Shown piece after piece: positions 1 through 7,969 of a DNA stretch of 64,000 bases. This DNA is from a bacterium. Lineage in GTDB: Bacteria > UBA10199 > 2-02-FULL-44-16 > JAAZCA01. The stretch's first letter is position 1; each line of letters begins with the position of its first letter. Where the stretch lies: positions 267,891 to 331,890 of the forward strand of contig JAJZQH010000001.1 of the NCBI GenBank assembly GCA_021810905.1, in the 5' to 3' direction. A program made the position numbers and the translations under genes. A model generated the notes under the pieces. The model worked only from the letters and a program-made list of their open reading frames with translations, ran no database searches and had not been told where the DNA came from.

Positions 1-309
1 GGATTTCGAACGCGGATGGATGTTGATTGCGGCGAACGGATTTTCTCCCGCGGTCCGCGCCCGCACGATCAAATCAGCGGAATCCTTTCTTGAGAGGACT
101 ATGCTTCTGGAATCGGAATCATCGAACGCGTCGCTTATTTCGTGTCCCGTGGTGGAGAGGAGCTCCAGTGCGGAAGCTTCGAATCTCTCAGGTTGCGTGT
201 TGATGATCACGCACTCAAGACCTCCAACGAGCCCTTCGAGACCTGAGTCCTTTCGCTCTTCGAGCACGCGAGAGGCCTCGCGGAGCAACGCTCCGTCGTC
301 GTTTTTCAT
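1..309 (-). CDS. Hypothetical protein, 3' part outside window
   Basis: An open frame of 103 codons starts with ATG at 309 and runs off the left edge without a stop. The chosen ATG has AAGGAG eight bases upstream; another in-frame ATG two codons earlier lies only two bases from that site and is less likely. The visible protein starts MKNDDGALLREASRVLE, is acidic and soluble, and has no signal peptide or membrane segment. I do not recognise a family. It lies 186 bases downstream of the FG-GAP lipoprotein gene on the same strand, so it may be co-transcribed or have its own promoter. Confidence 0.6.
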   Translation of the reverse strand, partial: MKNDDGALLREASRVLEERKDSGLEGLVGGLECVIINTQPERFEASALELLSTTGHEISDAFDDSDSRSIVLSRKDSADLIVRARTAGENPFAAINIHPRSKS

Positions 310-495
310 AAGCATGACTCCTTCTGCAAGCAAGGCAAGCAACGAACAAAAAATATAATACGTGACGAGCAGAGCTCGGAACAAAGAGCCTTGATCGTCA
401 GAACGAAGTGACAACGTAAACGAGGCCGAATTCGCTTGTCAATCACGCGTAGCGTGCGTTTCTCGCGTTGCTGGCTTTGCTGGCGGGGATTGCGT

Positions 496-2004
496 TTATC
501 TGCTTCCGCCAAGTTTTGCGGGATCCTGACATGCGCTCGCTACTGAAAAACCAAAATTTTCGCTCGCGGATTTTCCCGACAATACCATGAGCGGTTCGCT
601 GAAACGATCCGTATCGCTGTATACGTACACAGCGCCGACCATAGATTTTTCTCCATCGGCGCGATTCGGAGCTCCTATGAGAATATCCGGAATTGAATCG
701 CCGTTTATATCTCCCACACCTGCAACGGCAGATCCGAACGCATCGTCGGATCGTTCGCCTGTTTTCCTGATAAGGGGGCTGCCGGATATGTCCGCGCCGC
801 TGAATACATGAACAACTCCCCGGCCTTCCGACGCCTCCGGAGCGCCTGCGATTACGTCATCCCTGCCATCGCCGTTTAAGTCTCCCGCGCCGCCGACGGC
901 GCTGCCAAGGCCGTCGCCCGCAGCGTCCGCAATCCGCATGACCAGAGGTCTGCCCGAAAGATCCGCGCCGCTGTAGACATATGCAGCACCCGTATCGGCA
1001 AGGGCGCCTGGAGCACCGACCGCAAAATCGGCAATGCCGTCTCCGTTCACATCGCCAGCCGGCGAGACCGCAGCGCCATATTCGTCTGCATCGCTCACGC
1101 CGTTCATCTCTGCGAGCAGTTCGCCCGACCCTCGCTTTATACTGATCTTCCCGCGTGATGAATCAAATGAAGGGTCGCCCGTGATCACTTCCACGCCTTT
1201 GGATTCGCGGATCACGGCGACAGAAGGAGATATCGGCATGGGCTGACGTGCACCCGAGACGATCTCACGCGCACCGCGAGCGAGCGACCTGCCACTGAAA
1301 ATGAGCGCCGCATGGGCATGTCCGCGATTGTCGCCCTCTGTGACTAATATATCGGCATAACCATCGCCGTTGACGTCACCCGCCGCAGCCACCCATGTCC
1401 CCATCCGAACGCCCTCGCTGTATCCTGCGATCTCTGCAAGGGGGGGAGCAGGCATTTTGCCGCCGCTATAGACGTAGGCCTTGCCCATTCCGTTCGAGGC
1501 ACCCGGCGCGCCCACCACAAAATCGATGAGGCCGTCACCGTTAATGTCTCCGCAAGTCATTGTTTTAAAAGATGTCTCGATTCCGACCGGTCTGATGTGC
1601 GATATCGTATAGGTCCTTCCGAAATCCAGATCGTCTGCCGGAGTAAAGGTCAATTCCGTACTGTCAGCCGACCATTCCATGCGACCGGATACAGGGCTCG
1701 TCTCGTCGTCCAGGAGCAAAAAATCTCTCTCGAACTGCGCCTTTTCCTCCGCGCTAAGGCCGCGGGAAAAATTCAACGCCAGGTTGAGTCGGATCGGGAG
1801 AGGCCTGTCTGTGAGGTCCATTATCGCTCCGTCTGACCGCACCAGCCGGATATCTATTATAGAAAACCCTTGCACCGCATCTATCACCCCGGTCTGTTCA
1901 GCCATAGCCTTGGAGGCCAAGAACTGTGCCCCATAACCCTTCTCGCAACTGGAGAGACACAATGTCGAAACGACCGCCAGCAATGTGATGATCCGGGAAG
2001 CCAT
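496..2004 (-). CDS. FG-GAP repeat (integrin alpha-like) lipoprotein
   Basis: This 502-residue protein starts with a lipoprotein signal peptide whose lipobox LSSC puts the lipidated cysteine at residue 20. Residues of about 50-135 look like a bacterial Ig-like (Big_5/SbsA-type) domain. The rest is a series of FG-GAP repeats with calcium-binding loops such as GDVNGDGYADI, GDINGDGLIDF, GDVNGDGIADF, GDLNGDGRDDV and GDINGDSIPDI, each followed by a VYVYSG or VHVFSG-like strand. Such repeats fold into a beta-propeller. By family it should be an extracellular or outer-membrane-anchored adhesion or structural protein; the ligand cannot be told. A G-rich stretch lies just before the ATG. Confidence 0.9.
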   Translation of the reverse strand: MASRIITLLAVVSTLCLSSCEKGYGAQFLASKAMAEQTGVIDAVQGFSIIDIRLVRSDGAIMDLTDRPLPIRLNLALNFSRGLSAEEKAQFERDFLLLDDETSPVSGRMEWSADSTELTFTPADDLDFGRTYTISHIRPVGIETSFKTMTCGDINGDGLIDFVVGAPGASNGMGKAYVYSGGKMPAPPLAEIAGYSEGVRMGTWVAAAGDVNGDGYADILVTEGDNRGHAHAALIFSGRSLARGAREIVSGARQPMPISPSVAVIRESKGVEVITGDPSFDSSRGKISIKRGSGELLAEMNGVSDADEYGAAVSPAGDVNGDGIADFAVGAPGALADTGAAYVYSGADLSGRPLVMRIADAAGDGLGSAVGGAGDLNGDGRDDVIAGAPEASEGRGVVHVFSGADISGSPLIRKTGERSDDAFGSAVAGVGDINGDSIPDILIGAPNRADGEKSMVGAVYVYSDTDRFSEPLMVLSGKSASENFGFSVASACQDPAKLGGSR

Positions 2005-2299
2005 TCCCCCACCCCCCTCAAATCATGTGATTCCACCACACCTATAAACTAGCACGATCCATGCCACATAAAGGATATCCTCTTTTATTTATGTAACTTG
2101 TTATTAATAAAGACTATGTTCCAATTTCATTCAGTTCAGCATGCAACTCGTTTCACTCAGTTCTGTCAAAAATGCATATTCATTTTGATAATCTATCGAT
2201 AACAAATCGACGTCCTCGAATCCTCCGATCGTTAATCGTCAATTTGTTTGCCCTCCTAACTTCGCGCTGCTAAATTGAAAATTCGGAAAGCAGACGTAC
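2005..2299. other. Divergent intergenic region, no gene seen
   Basis: These 295 bases separate two divergent genes and are more AT-rich than the surroundings, with many TTATTAATAAAG-like stretches. They must hold promoters for both the FG-GAP gene and the permease gene, but I cannot assign -35/-10 boxes with confidence. No RNA gene or convincing ORF was seen. Confidence 0.4.
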
Positions 2300-3565
2300 A
2301 TGACGAAAGCAGCGGCGGAATCAAAAAAAGCAAGGCGCACGTCCCTCTGGGTCTCTTCCACGTATTTCACGGAGGGGCTCCCGTACATGATCGTGCGTTT
2401 CATCTCCACGGTCTTCTTCACGGACCTCGGAGTTCGCGAGGCGCTTCTCGGATTCATCAATTTTCTGGGCATACCGTGGAACCTCAAGTTCATCTGGGCG
2501 CCCTTCCTGGATATCTTCGGCACCAAGCGCGGCTGGATGATCAGGATTCAGGCCGCGATCACCGCGACGGTCTTTATCATAGCGTGCCTCGCAGGCTTCG
2601 CGCAGTCCGGAACAGACGGGCACATGCTTCGCGCGGTCGGGTTTCTCTTCATAGCCCTCGCCTTCATCTCCGCCACCAACGACATCGCGATCGACGCGTA
2701 TTACATGGAAGGACTAACGGACAAGCAAGGCCAGGCAGCCTACTCCGGGCTGCGAATCATGGCGTACAGGCTGGCGGTCATCTATTCGCGTACCGTGATC
2801 GTTGCGATTGCCGGGTTTATTAACTGGTTCTGGGGATTCACGGCAGGCTCCCTCACGATGGGCGCATTCTTCGTTGGCCATGCCTTCCTGCTTCCGCGTT
2901 TCGAAGCAGAGAGAACCGGCGACGGGAGACATTGGCGCGAGAAGCTACGCGAATTCGGCGAATCGTTCATCTCCTATCTCAAGCAGGACCGCATCGCTGT
3001 GGTGCTGGCCTTTATCGTCACCTACAAGCTGGGCGACGAGCTGCTCTTTGCTATGAACACGCCCTTTCTCATGCGCGAGCTCGGCGTAACAAAACCGCAG
3101 ATCGCCTGGCTCGGGGGGCTGGTCGGGGCGATCTCGGCCATTGCGGGCGCCATGCTCGGCTCGTGGTGGATCAAGAAGGTCGGGCTTCGCAGGGCGATCT
3201 GGCCGATCACGCTGCTCATGAACGTCAACATCTGGGCCTATGTATTTCTCGCCTGGTTCAAGCCCTCAGCCGCTACTCACGAGGGCATAATGCTCATCGC
3301 CGCGGTCCACGGCTACGAAAACATCGCCGCGGGCCTTGGCAACATCGCACTCATGATCTATCTCATGCGCCTCTGCATGGCGAAGTACAAGGCCGGGCAC
3401 TTCGCCATCGGCAGCGCCATCATGAGCGTCGGCGCCAACGTCATCGGCGGATTCAGCGGCGTTATCGTCGAGAATATCGGATATACGAACCTCTTCATAC
3501 TGAGCTTCTTCGCCGCCCTCCCTTCGATGATCCTCCTGTTCTTCACCCCAATGCACGAAGAGTAG
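2300..3565 (+). CDS. AmpG-like major facilitator superfamily permease
   Basis: The 421-residue protein has about twelve hydrophobic segments. Its motifs fit the AmpG branch of the MFS: FTEGLPYMI near residue 24, WAPFLDIFGTKRGW near 66-79, ATNDIAIDAYYMEGL near 125-139, and YKLGDELLFAMNTPFL near 236-251. AmpG permeases import muropeptides (GlcNAc-anhydroMurNAc peptides) into the cytoplasm for cell-wall recycling, but many AmpG-like proteins have other, untested substrates. The ATG is preceded by a weak GGAAAG site. The gene is alone on its transcript, with 154 bases before pntAA. Confidence 0.75.
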   Translation: MTKAAAESKKARRTSLWVSSTYFTEGLPYMIVRFISTVFFTDLGVREALLGFINFLGIPWNLKFIWAPFLDIFGTKRGWMIRIQAAITATVFIIACLAGFAQSGTDGHMLRAVGFLFIALAFISATNDIAIDAYYMEGLTDKQGQAAYSGLRIMAYRLAVIYSRTVIVAIAGFINWFWGFTAGSLTMGAFFVGHAFLLPRFEAERTGDGRHWREKLREFGESFISYLKQDRIAVVLAFIVTYKLGDELLFAMNTPFLMRELGVTKPQIAWLGGLVGAISAIAGAMLGSWWIKKVGLRRAIWPITLLMNVNIWAYVFLAWFKPSAATHEGIMLIAAVHGYENIAAGLGNIALMIYLMRLCMAKYKAGHFAIGSAIMSVGANVIGGFSGVIVENIGYTNLFILSFFAALPSMILLFFTPMHEE

Positions 3566-3719
3566 TGGGCTCCGTGTCACAAAGTACGCGCGGCGTCATC
3601 TGGCCCTGCGTCATATGTGGCACAGAAACCGTGTGGTGAAAGCTCTTGCAAAATTCTTTTGGGAGTCCTAGGAAGCGGCCCCACTCACTGATTGGAAACA
3701 TCTCTTCGGAGGTCTGGAT

Positions 3720-4832
3720 ATGATTATAGGAATCCCCAAGGAAACGCTCGCAGACGAACGGCGCGTGGCTGCCACTCCAGAGACGGTCAAGAAGCTCGTG
3801 GCAATGGGCCATAGCGTGCTCGTCGAGAAGGGTGCGGGCGACGGTTCGTTCATATCGGACGAAGAATTCCGAGCCGCAGGCGCCGCGATCGCATCCGACG
3901 CGGCGGAGATCTTCAAGAAAGCGGAGATCGCGCTCAAGGTGCGGGGGCCGGAGGTCAAGGAATTGAGCTCGATGCAGTCGGGCGCAATCCTCGTGGGGCT
4001 TCTTTCGCCGAATAACAAGGCGCGGATCGAAGAGTACAACAAAAAGAAGCTCACCTGTTTTGCCCTGGAACTTCTGCCGCGCATCACCCGCGCGCAGTCC
4101 ATGGATGTCCTCTCTTCGCAGGCCAACATCGCCGGTTACAAATCGGTGCTCATGGCTGCCGACGCATACGGCCGCCACTTCCCCATGCTCATGACCGCCG
4201 CCGGAACCATACGCCCTGCCAAGGTTCTCGTTCTTGGCGCAGGAGTGGCGGGCCTCATGGCCATCGCCACGGCGAAAAGGCTGGGTGCGGTAGTCGAGGC
4301 CTTCGACGTGAGGCCCGCGGTCAAGGAACAGGTCCAGAGCCTGGGCGCAAAGTTCGTGGAAGTACCGCTCGCCGAGGGCGAGAGCGCCGAGACCACGGGC
4401 GGATACGCCAAAGAGATGTCGGATGATTACAAAAAGAGGCAGGCCGAGCTCATCCAGAAACACGCCGCGAATGCGGACATCATAATCACCACCGCGATGA
4501 TACCAGGCAAACCCGCTCCGCGCCTTATCCAGGACGAGACCGTCAAGGCGATGAAACTGGGTTCGGTCATCGTTGATCTTGCCGCGGAGACAGGCGGAAA
4601 TTGCGCCCTCACGGAGTTCGGCAAGACGGTGGTCAAAAACGGCGTCACGATAATCGGCACGGCAAATCTTCCGAGCCTTGTGGCCGCGGATGCCAGCTCG
4701 ATGTACTCCCGCAATATTTTCAATTTCCTCGAGCTGCTCATCAAGAACGAGGAGAAAAAGGCCGTCATCAACCGCGATGACGAAATCATCGCGGGCACGC
4801 TCATGTGCATGGGCGGGGAAATGCTGAAGTGA
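3720..4832 (+). CDS. pntAA: NAD(P) transhydrogenase alpha subunit part 1, NAD-binding
   Basis: This is the soluble NAD(H)-binding domain (dI) of proton-translocating transhydrogenase, 370 residues. It starts IGIPKETLADERRVAATPE as in the alanine dehydrogenase/PntA family, and the Rossmann motif VLVLGAGVAGLMAIATAKRLG lies near residue 163-183, followed by VVEAFDVRP. ITTAMIPGKPAPRL and the Gly-rich end are also typical. GGAGG lies a few bases before the ATG. It is the first gene of a three-gene operon in which the alpha subunit is split in two, as in many alphaproteobacteria and deltaproteobacteria-like genomes, unlike the single PntA of E. coli. Confidence 0.95.
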   Translation: MIIGIPKETLADERRVAATPETVKKLVAMGHSVLVEKGAGDGSFISDEEFRAAGAAIASDAAEIFKKAEIALKVRGPEVKELSSMQSGAILVGLLSPNNKARIEEYNKKKLTCFALELLPRITRAQSMDVLSSQANIAGYKSVLMAADAYGRHFPMLMTAAGTIRPAKVLVLGAGVAGLMAIATAKRLGAVVEAFDVRPAVKEQVQSLGAKFVEVPLAEGESAETTGGYAKEMSDDYKKRQAELIQKHAANADIIITTAMIPGKPAPRLIQDETVKAMKLGSVIVDLAAETGGNCALTEFGKTVVKNGVTIIGTANLPSLVAADASSMYSRNIFNFLELLIKNEEKKAVINRDDEIIAGTLMCMGGEMLK

Positions 4833-4840
4833 CTCACTAT

Positions 4841-4919
4841 CCCCCTCCTTTGTAAGGAGGGGCAAGGGGAGGTAGACCTTGGTCTACCCCCTCCAACTCC
4901 CCCTTACAAAGGGGGAGGG
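4841..4919. repeat. Nested palindromic element, copy 1 (pntAA-pntAB spacer)
   Basis: The spacer is almost entirely a long imperfect inverted repeat. The left arm CCTCCTTTGTAAGGAGG is itself a palindrome, the right arm CCCCCTTACAAAGGGGG likewise, and the centre is TAGACC-TT-GGTCTA. Copy 2 lies in the next spacer of the same operon (5273-5353). In RNA it could fold as one long hairpin or as three smaller ones. It resembles widespread REP/MITE-like intergenic palindromes; I infer a mobile or mRNA-stability role but cannot prove it. Confidence 0.85.
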
Positions 4920-4935
4920 TTGACGGGAGGAAATC

Positions 4936-5262
4936 ATGAACCCAGTTGAAGCCGTAGCAATGTCGAGCGCACACCATGGCGCCGTGGACCCGTTTCTCTT
5001 CAGCTTTACGGTCTTCGTGCTGGCCGTGTTCATCGGCTACCATGTGGTCTGGAACGTGACGCCGGCGCTTCACACGCCGCTCATGTCCGTGACCAACGCG
5101 ATATCCGGTATCATTATAGTAGGCGCCATGCTGGCATCCGGACCCAAGCACATAAACTTCGGCACCACATTGGGATTCATCGCCGTTTTCCTCGTGAGCA
5201 TCTGCGTCTTCGGAGGCTTCTTCGTAACCCAGAGGATGCTGGCTATGTTCAAAAAGAAATAG
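4936..5262 (+). CDS. pntAB: NAD(P) transhydrogenase alpha subunit part 2, membrane
   Basis: A 108-residue membrane protein with three hydrophobic segments (about residues 17-40, 47-68 and 78-102), ending in a basic FKKK tail. [18 protein letters not shown] is the signature of the second alpha part of proton-translocating transhydrogenase. Together with PntB it forms the membrane proton channel (dII). GGGAGG precedes the ATG right after the palindromic element. Confidence 0.95.
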   Translation: MNPVEAVAMSSAHHGAVDPFLFSFTVFVLAVFIGYHVVWNVTPALHTPLMSVTNAISGIIIVGAMLASGPKHINFGTTLGFIAVFLVSICVFGGFFVTQRMLAMFKKK

Positions 5263-5272
5263 CATTCGATAT

Positions 5273-5353
5273 CCCCCCTCCTTTGTAAGGAGGGGGCAGG
5301 GGGAGGTAGACCTTGATCTACCTCACCCTGCCCTCCCCTTACAAAGGGGAGGG
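5273..5353. repeat. Nested palindromic element, copy 2 (pntAB-pntB spacer)
   Basis: Second copy of the element at 4841-4919, with the same left arm CCTCCTTTGTAAGGAGG, central TAGACC-TTGA-TCTA and right arm CCCCTTACAAAGGGGAGGG. The two copies differ by scattered substitutions that mostly keep pairing, so the structure rather than the sequence seems conserved. It ends 24 bases before the pntB start, leaving room for the GAGGAG ribosome binding site. Confidence 0.85.
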
Positions 5354-5376
5354 TTTACAAGAGGAGACTCCTCACA

Positions 5377-6765
5377 ATGATGACAGCAAATCAGGTCGCT
5401 CTCGCATATCTTGTAGCTTCGGTGCTCTTCATCCTGGCGCTCAAGGGTTTGAGTTCGCCGACCTCCGCGAGGCGCGGCAACGTCTTCGGCATCATCGGCA
5501 TGGTCATAGCCGTTGTGACGACCGGCCTCATGGTCCAGAGCTACGGCATGATCATCATAGGTATTGCCGGCGGCGGACTGATCGGCGCGATCATAGCCAA
5601 GAAGATAAAGATGACCTCCATGCCGGAACTTGTCGCCGCGATCCACTCTCTGGTCGGTATCGCCGCGGTCATGATCGCCTTCTCTGCACTCTACAACCCG
5701 CAGGCATACGGCATCTCCGAGACAGACGTGCTTCCGATGGCCAATCGCATCGAGATGTTCATAGGCGTGATCGTCGGAGCTATCACCTTCACGGGTTCAG
5801 TGATCGCGTTCGGCAAACTGTCCGGCAGGATCAGCAGCGCGCCGGTGAGCTTCAAGGGACAGCACTACCTTAACCTCACGCTGGCTCTCGTGATGGTCGG
5901 ATGCGGCATCTGGTTCGCCATGCATCAGAACTGGCCCAGCTTCATCGTCATGACCTCCATCGCGCTCATGCTCGGCGTGCTCATGATCATCCCGATAGGC
6001 GGCGCGGATATGCCCGTGGTCGTCTCGATGCTCAACTCGTACTCAGGGTGGGCCGCGGTCGGCATCGGATTCACGCTCGGCAACAACATGCTCATCATCG
6101 CAGGCTCGCTTGTGGGCTCCTCGGGCGCAATCCTCTCCTACATCATGTGCAAGGCGATGAACCGCTCGATCATCAACGTGCTCCTGGGCGGATTCGGAAC
6201 CGCAGGCGGAACCGTCGCTGCCGCTGCAGGGGCTGCTGCCCGCACCTACAAGAGCTGCGGCGCAGAGGATGCGGCGTTTCTCATGAGCAACGCGGGAAGC
6301 GTTATCATCGTCCCAGGATACGGGCTCGCGGTGGCGCGCGCCCAGCACGCGCTTCACGAGATGGCAGAACTCCTGCACGAAAAAGGCGTCAAGGTCCGGT
6401 ACGCGATTCATCCCGTGGCAGGCCGAATGCCGGGGCACATGAATGTGCTGCTGGCTGAGGCCGAAGTGCCGTACGATCAGGTCTTTGAGATGGACGAGAT
6501 CAACAGTGAATTCGGTGATACCGACGTCGCACTCGTGATCGGCGCCAACGACATCGTAAACCCCGCGGCCAAGACCGACAAATCGAGCCCGATCTACGGC
6601 ATGCCGATCCTCGAAGTCACCAAGGCGCGCACGGTGCTCGTGAACAAGCGCAGCATGGCCACCGGCTACGCTGGCGTGGACAACGACCTCTTCTACATGG
6701 ACCAGACAATGATGGTTTTCGGCGATTCAAAAAAGGTAATCGAGCACATCATTAACGCGCTGTAG
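5377..6765 (+). CDS. pntB: NAD(P) transhydrogenase beta subunit
   Basis: The 462-residue beta subunit has an N-terminal membrane half with about eight or nine hydrophobic segments and a C-terminal NADP(H)-binding domain (dIII) from about residue 290. The latter shows VIIVPGYGLAVARAQH, YAIHPVAGRMPGHMNVLLAE, IGANDIVNPAA and GYAGVDNDLFY. The enzyme couples hydride transfer between NADH and NADP+ to proton movement and so supplies NADPH or balances redox pools. GAGGAG lies ten bases before the ATG. A porin-like gene follows after 40 bases on the same strand. Confidence 0.97.
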   Translation: MMTANQVALAYLVASVLFILALKGLSSPTSARRGNVFGIIGMVIAVVTTGLMVQSYGMIIIGIAGGGLIGAIIAKKIKMTSMPELVAAIHSLVGIAAVMIAFSALYNPQAYGISETDVLPMANRIEMFIGVIVGAITFTGSVIAFGKLSGRISSAPVSFKGQHYLNLTLALVMVGCGIWFAMHQNWPSFIVMTSIALMLGVLMIIPIGGADMPVVVSMLNSYSGWAAVGIGFTLGNNMLIIAGSLVGSSGAILSYIMCKAMNRSIINVLLGGFGTAGGTVAAAAGAAARTYKSCGAEDAAFLMSNAGSVIIVPGYGLAVARAQHALHEMAELLHEKGVKVRYAIHPVAGRMPGHMNVLLAEAEVPYDQVFEMDEINSEFGDTDVALVIGANDIVNPAAKTDKSSPIYGMPILEVTKARTVLVNKRSMATGYAGVDNDLFYMDQTMMVFGDSKKVIEHIINAL

Positions 6766-6791
6766 TTGATTTTCATCAAATTATGGCGGAT

Positions 6792-6825
6792 ATGAGAAGG
6801 GTGCGATGAAACGTACCCTTCTCAT
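6792..6825 (+). promoter_or_regulatory. Predicted hairpin that hides RBS and start codon
   Basis: ATGAGAAGGGT at 6792-6802 is perfectly complementary to ACCCTTCTCAT at 6815-6825. Counting a G-U pair, the stem extends to 14 pairs (6792-6805 with 6812-6825), leaving the six-base loop ATGAAA, which is the start codon plus the second codon of the porin-like gene. The ribosome binding site GAGAAGG (6794-6800) is inside the stem. Such a fold should block translation unless melted or kept open by translation from upstream pntB. Seen directly in sequence; regulation is inference. Confidence 0.6.
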
Positions 6826-7954
6826 CCTCTTTCTTGTTATTGCACTCTTTGCGCAATCGGCAAATGCTTCTGATAATCGCGTGAAATCGCGCAACGCGGG
6901 TTTTGAGATCTTCGGATACCTCAACACGGCCGTGGGCTTTCAGCACTTCAGCAACGACCCGATCACCGACGTCGCGGACGGCGGTTCATTCGGCGGCTCG
7001 CTGGGCGAGTGGCTCCCCAACGTGGCAAACGGCACCATCCCTACGCCCGGCGAGGACTTCTTCGAGATCGCCGTCCCCAGCCTCGAACTGGACATAGTCA
7101 AACACTTTGGCTCCCGCGCAAGGTTCCGCTCGGATATCTTTTTCGGCCGCGCCGCATCCGGCTCCCAGTATTTCGGCGTGTCGCTCAGCCACGCATACGC
7201 AGCGGTGACGCTCTCCAATAAATACGGTCTCGAACTCGTCGTGGGGCGATTCGGGCTGCCTCCAGGTTTTGAACCTTATGAGCTCTATTTCAACGACACG
7301 GTGTCGTGGAGCATCGTCTGGCGCAGCCTCATCGCGCCGGGCGCGGGCACGGGCGCCATGCTCTCCTGGGCTGCCACGGATTACATCGACGTATTGTTCG
7401 CGGTCACCAACGGCCTGGTCCACGACTGGACGAGCAAGGGCAACACTCTCCCGGTATTCATGACCACCATGCTGGTGACCTGGGGCGATGAGGAAAAGCC
7501 CTCCACCTTTGCGCTCTCTCCTTTCGTCGGTCCTGAGTCAGGGGGGAACAGACCATTGACCTTCGGCGCCGACGCCACGCTCTCTTGGTGGATAAACAAA
7601 CGATGGCAGCTGGGACTCGAAGGAACCTTTCAGCGCGACAATGCTGTCGTAGGCAATCCGCTTGCGCGCAACACCTCCTATTACGCGGGCCTGCTCAACG
7701 TGCACTGGGAACCGAACCCAGCGTGGTACATCGTCGGACGGTACACCACGTCCTGGCAGACGGCACCTGGCAACGGCGTGCTCAATCTCACCGGCGCGGA
7801 GCAGAAGATCCACGAGTTTACGCTAGGCATGGGGCACTTCATCGCAGAGGGCGTGAAGTTGAAGCTGGAGGGACGCTTCGACGTCGTCTCGCCGAAAACT
7901 TCATCAAGGCAATGGATCGGCAGCGGCGCCCTCGGCCTCTCGTGCGCGTATTGA
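6806..7954 (+). CDS. Porin-like outer-membrane beta-barrel protein
   Basis: The 382-residue product starts with a Sec signal peptide (MKRTLLILFLVIALFAQSANA, cleavage expected near residue 21). The mature part has alternating amphipathic strands, many Trp/Tyr residues (for example YYAGLLNVHWEPNPAWYIVG) and ends with an aromatic residue (LGLSCAY), as expected for an outer-membrane barrel. Length and pattern fit a phosphate-selective-porin or DcaP/OprO-like fold, but the substrate is unknown. It follows pntB by 40 bases and its start lies in a predicted hairpin. It is convergent with the lysine gene, 15 bases apart. Confidence 0.7.
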   Translation: MKRTLLILFLVIALFAQSANASDNRVKSRNAGFEIFGYLNTAVGFQHFSNDPITDVADGGSFGGSLGEWLPNVANGTIPTPGEDFFEIAVPSLELDIVKHFGSRARFRSDIFFGRAASGSQYFGVSLSHAYAAVTLSNKYGLELVVGRFGLPPGFEPYELYFNDTVSWSIVWRSLIAPGAGTGAMLSWAATDYIDVLFAVTNGLVHDWTSKGNTLPVFMTTMLVTWGDEEKPSTFALSPFVGPESGGNRPLTFGADATLSWWINKRWQLGLEGTFQRDNAVVGNPLARNTSYYAGLLNVHWEPNPAWYIVGRYTTSWQTAPGNGVLNLTGAEQKIHEFTLGMGHFIAEGVKLKLEGRFDVVSPKTSSRQWIGSGALGLSCAY

Positions 7955-7969
7955 CGCGCAAACTTCGTC

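Noticed and set aside
3543..4865. 440-codon minus-strand open frame over pntAA
   Set aside because: Antisense to a well-conserved gene; composition is that of a shadow and no ribosome binding site is seen.
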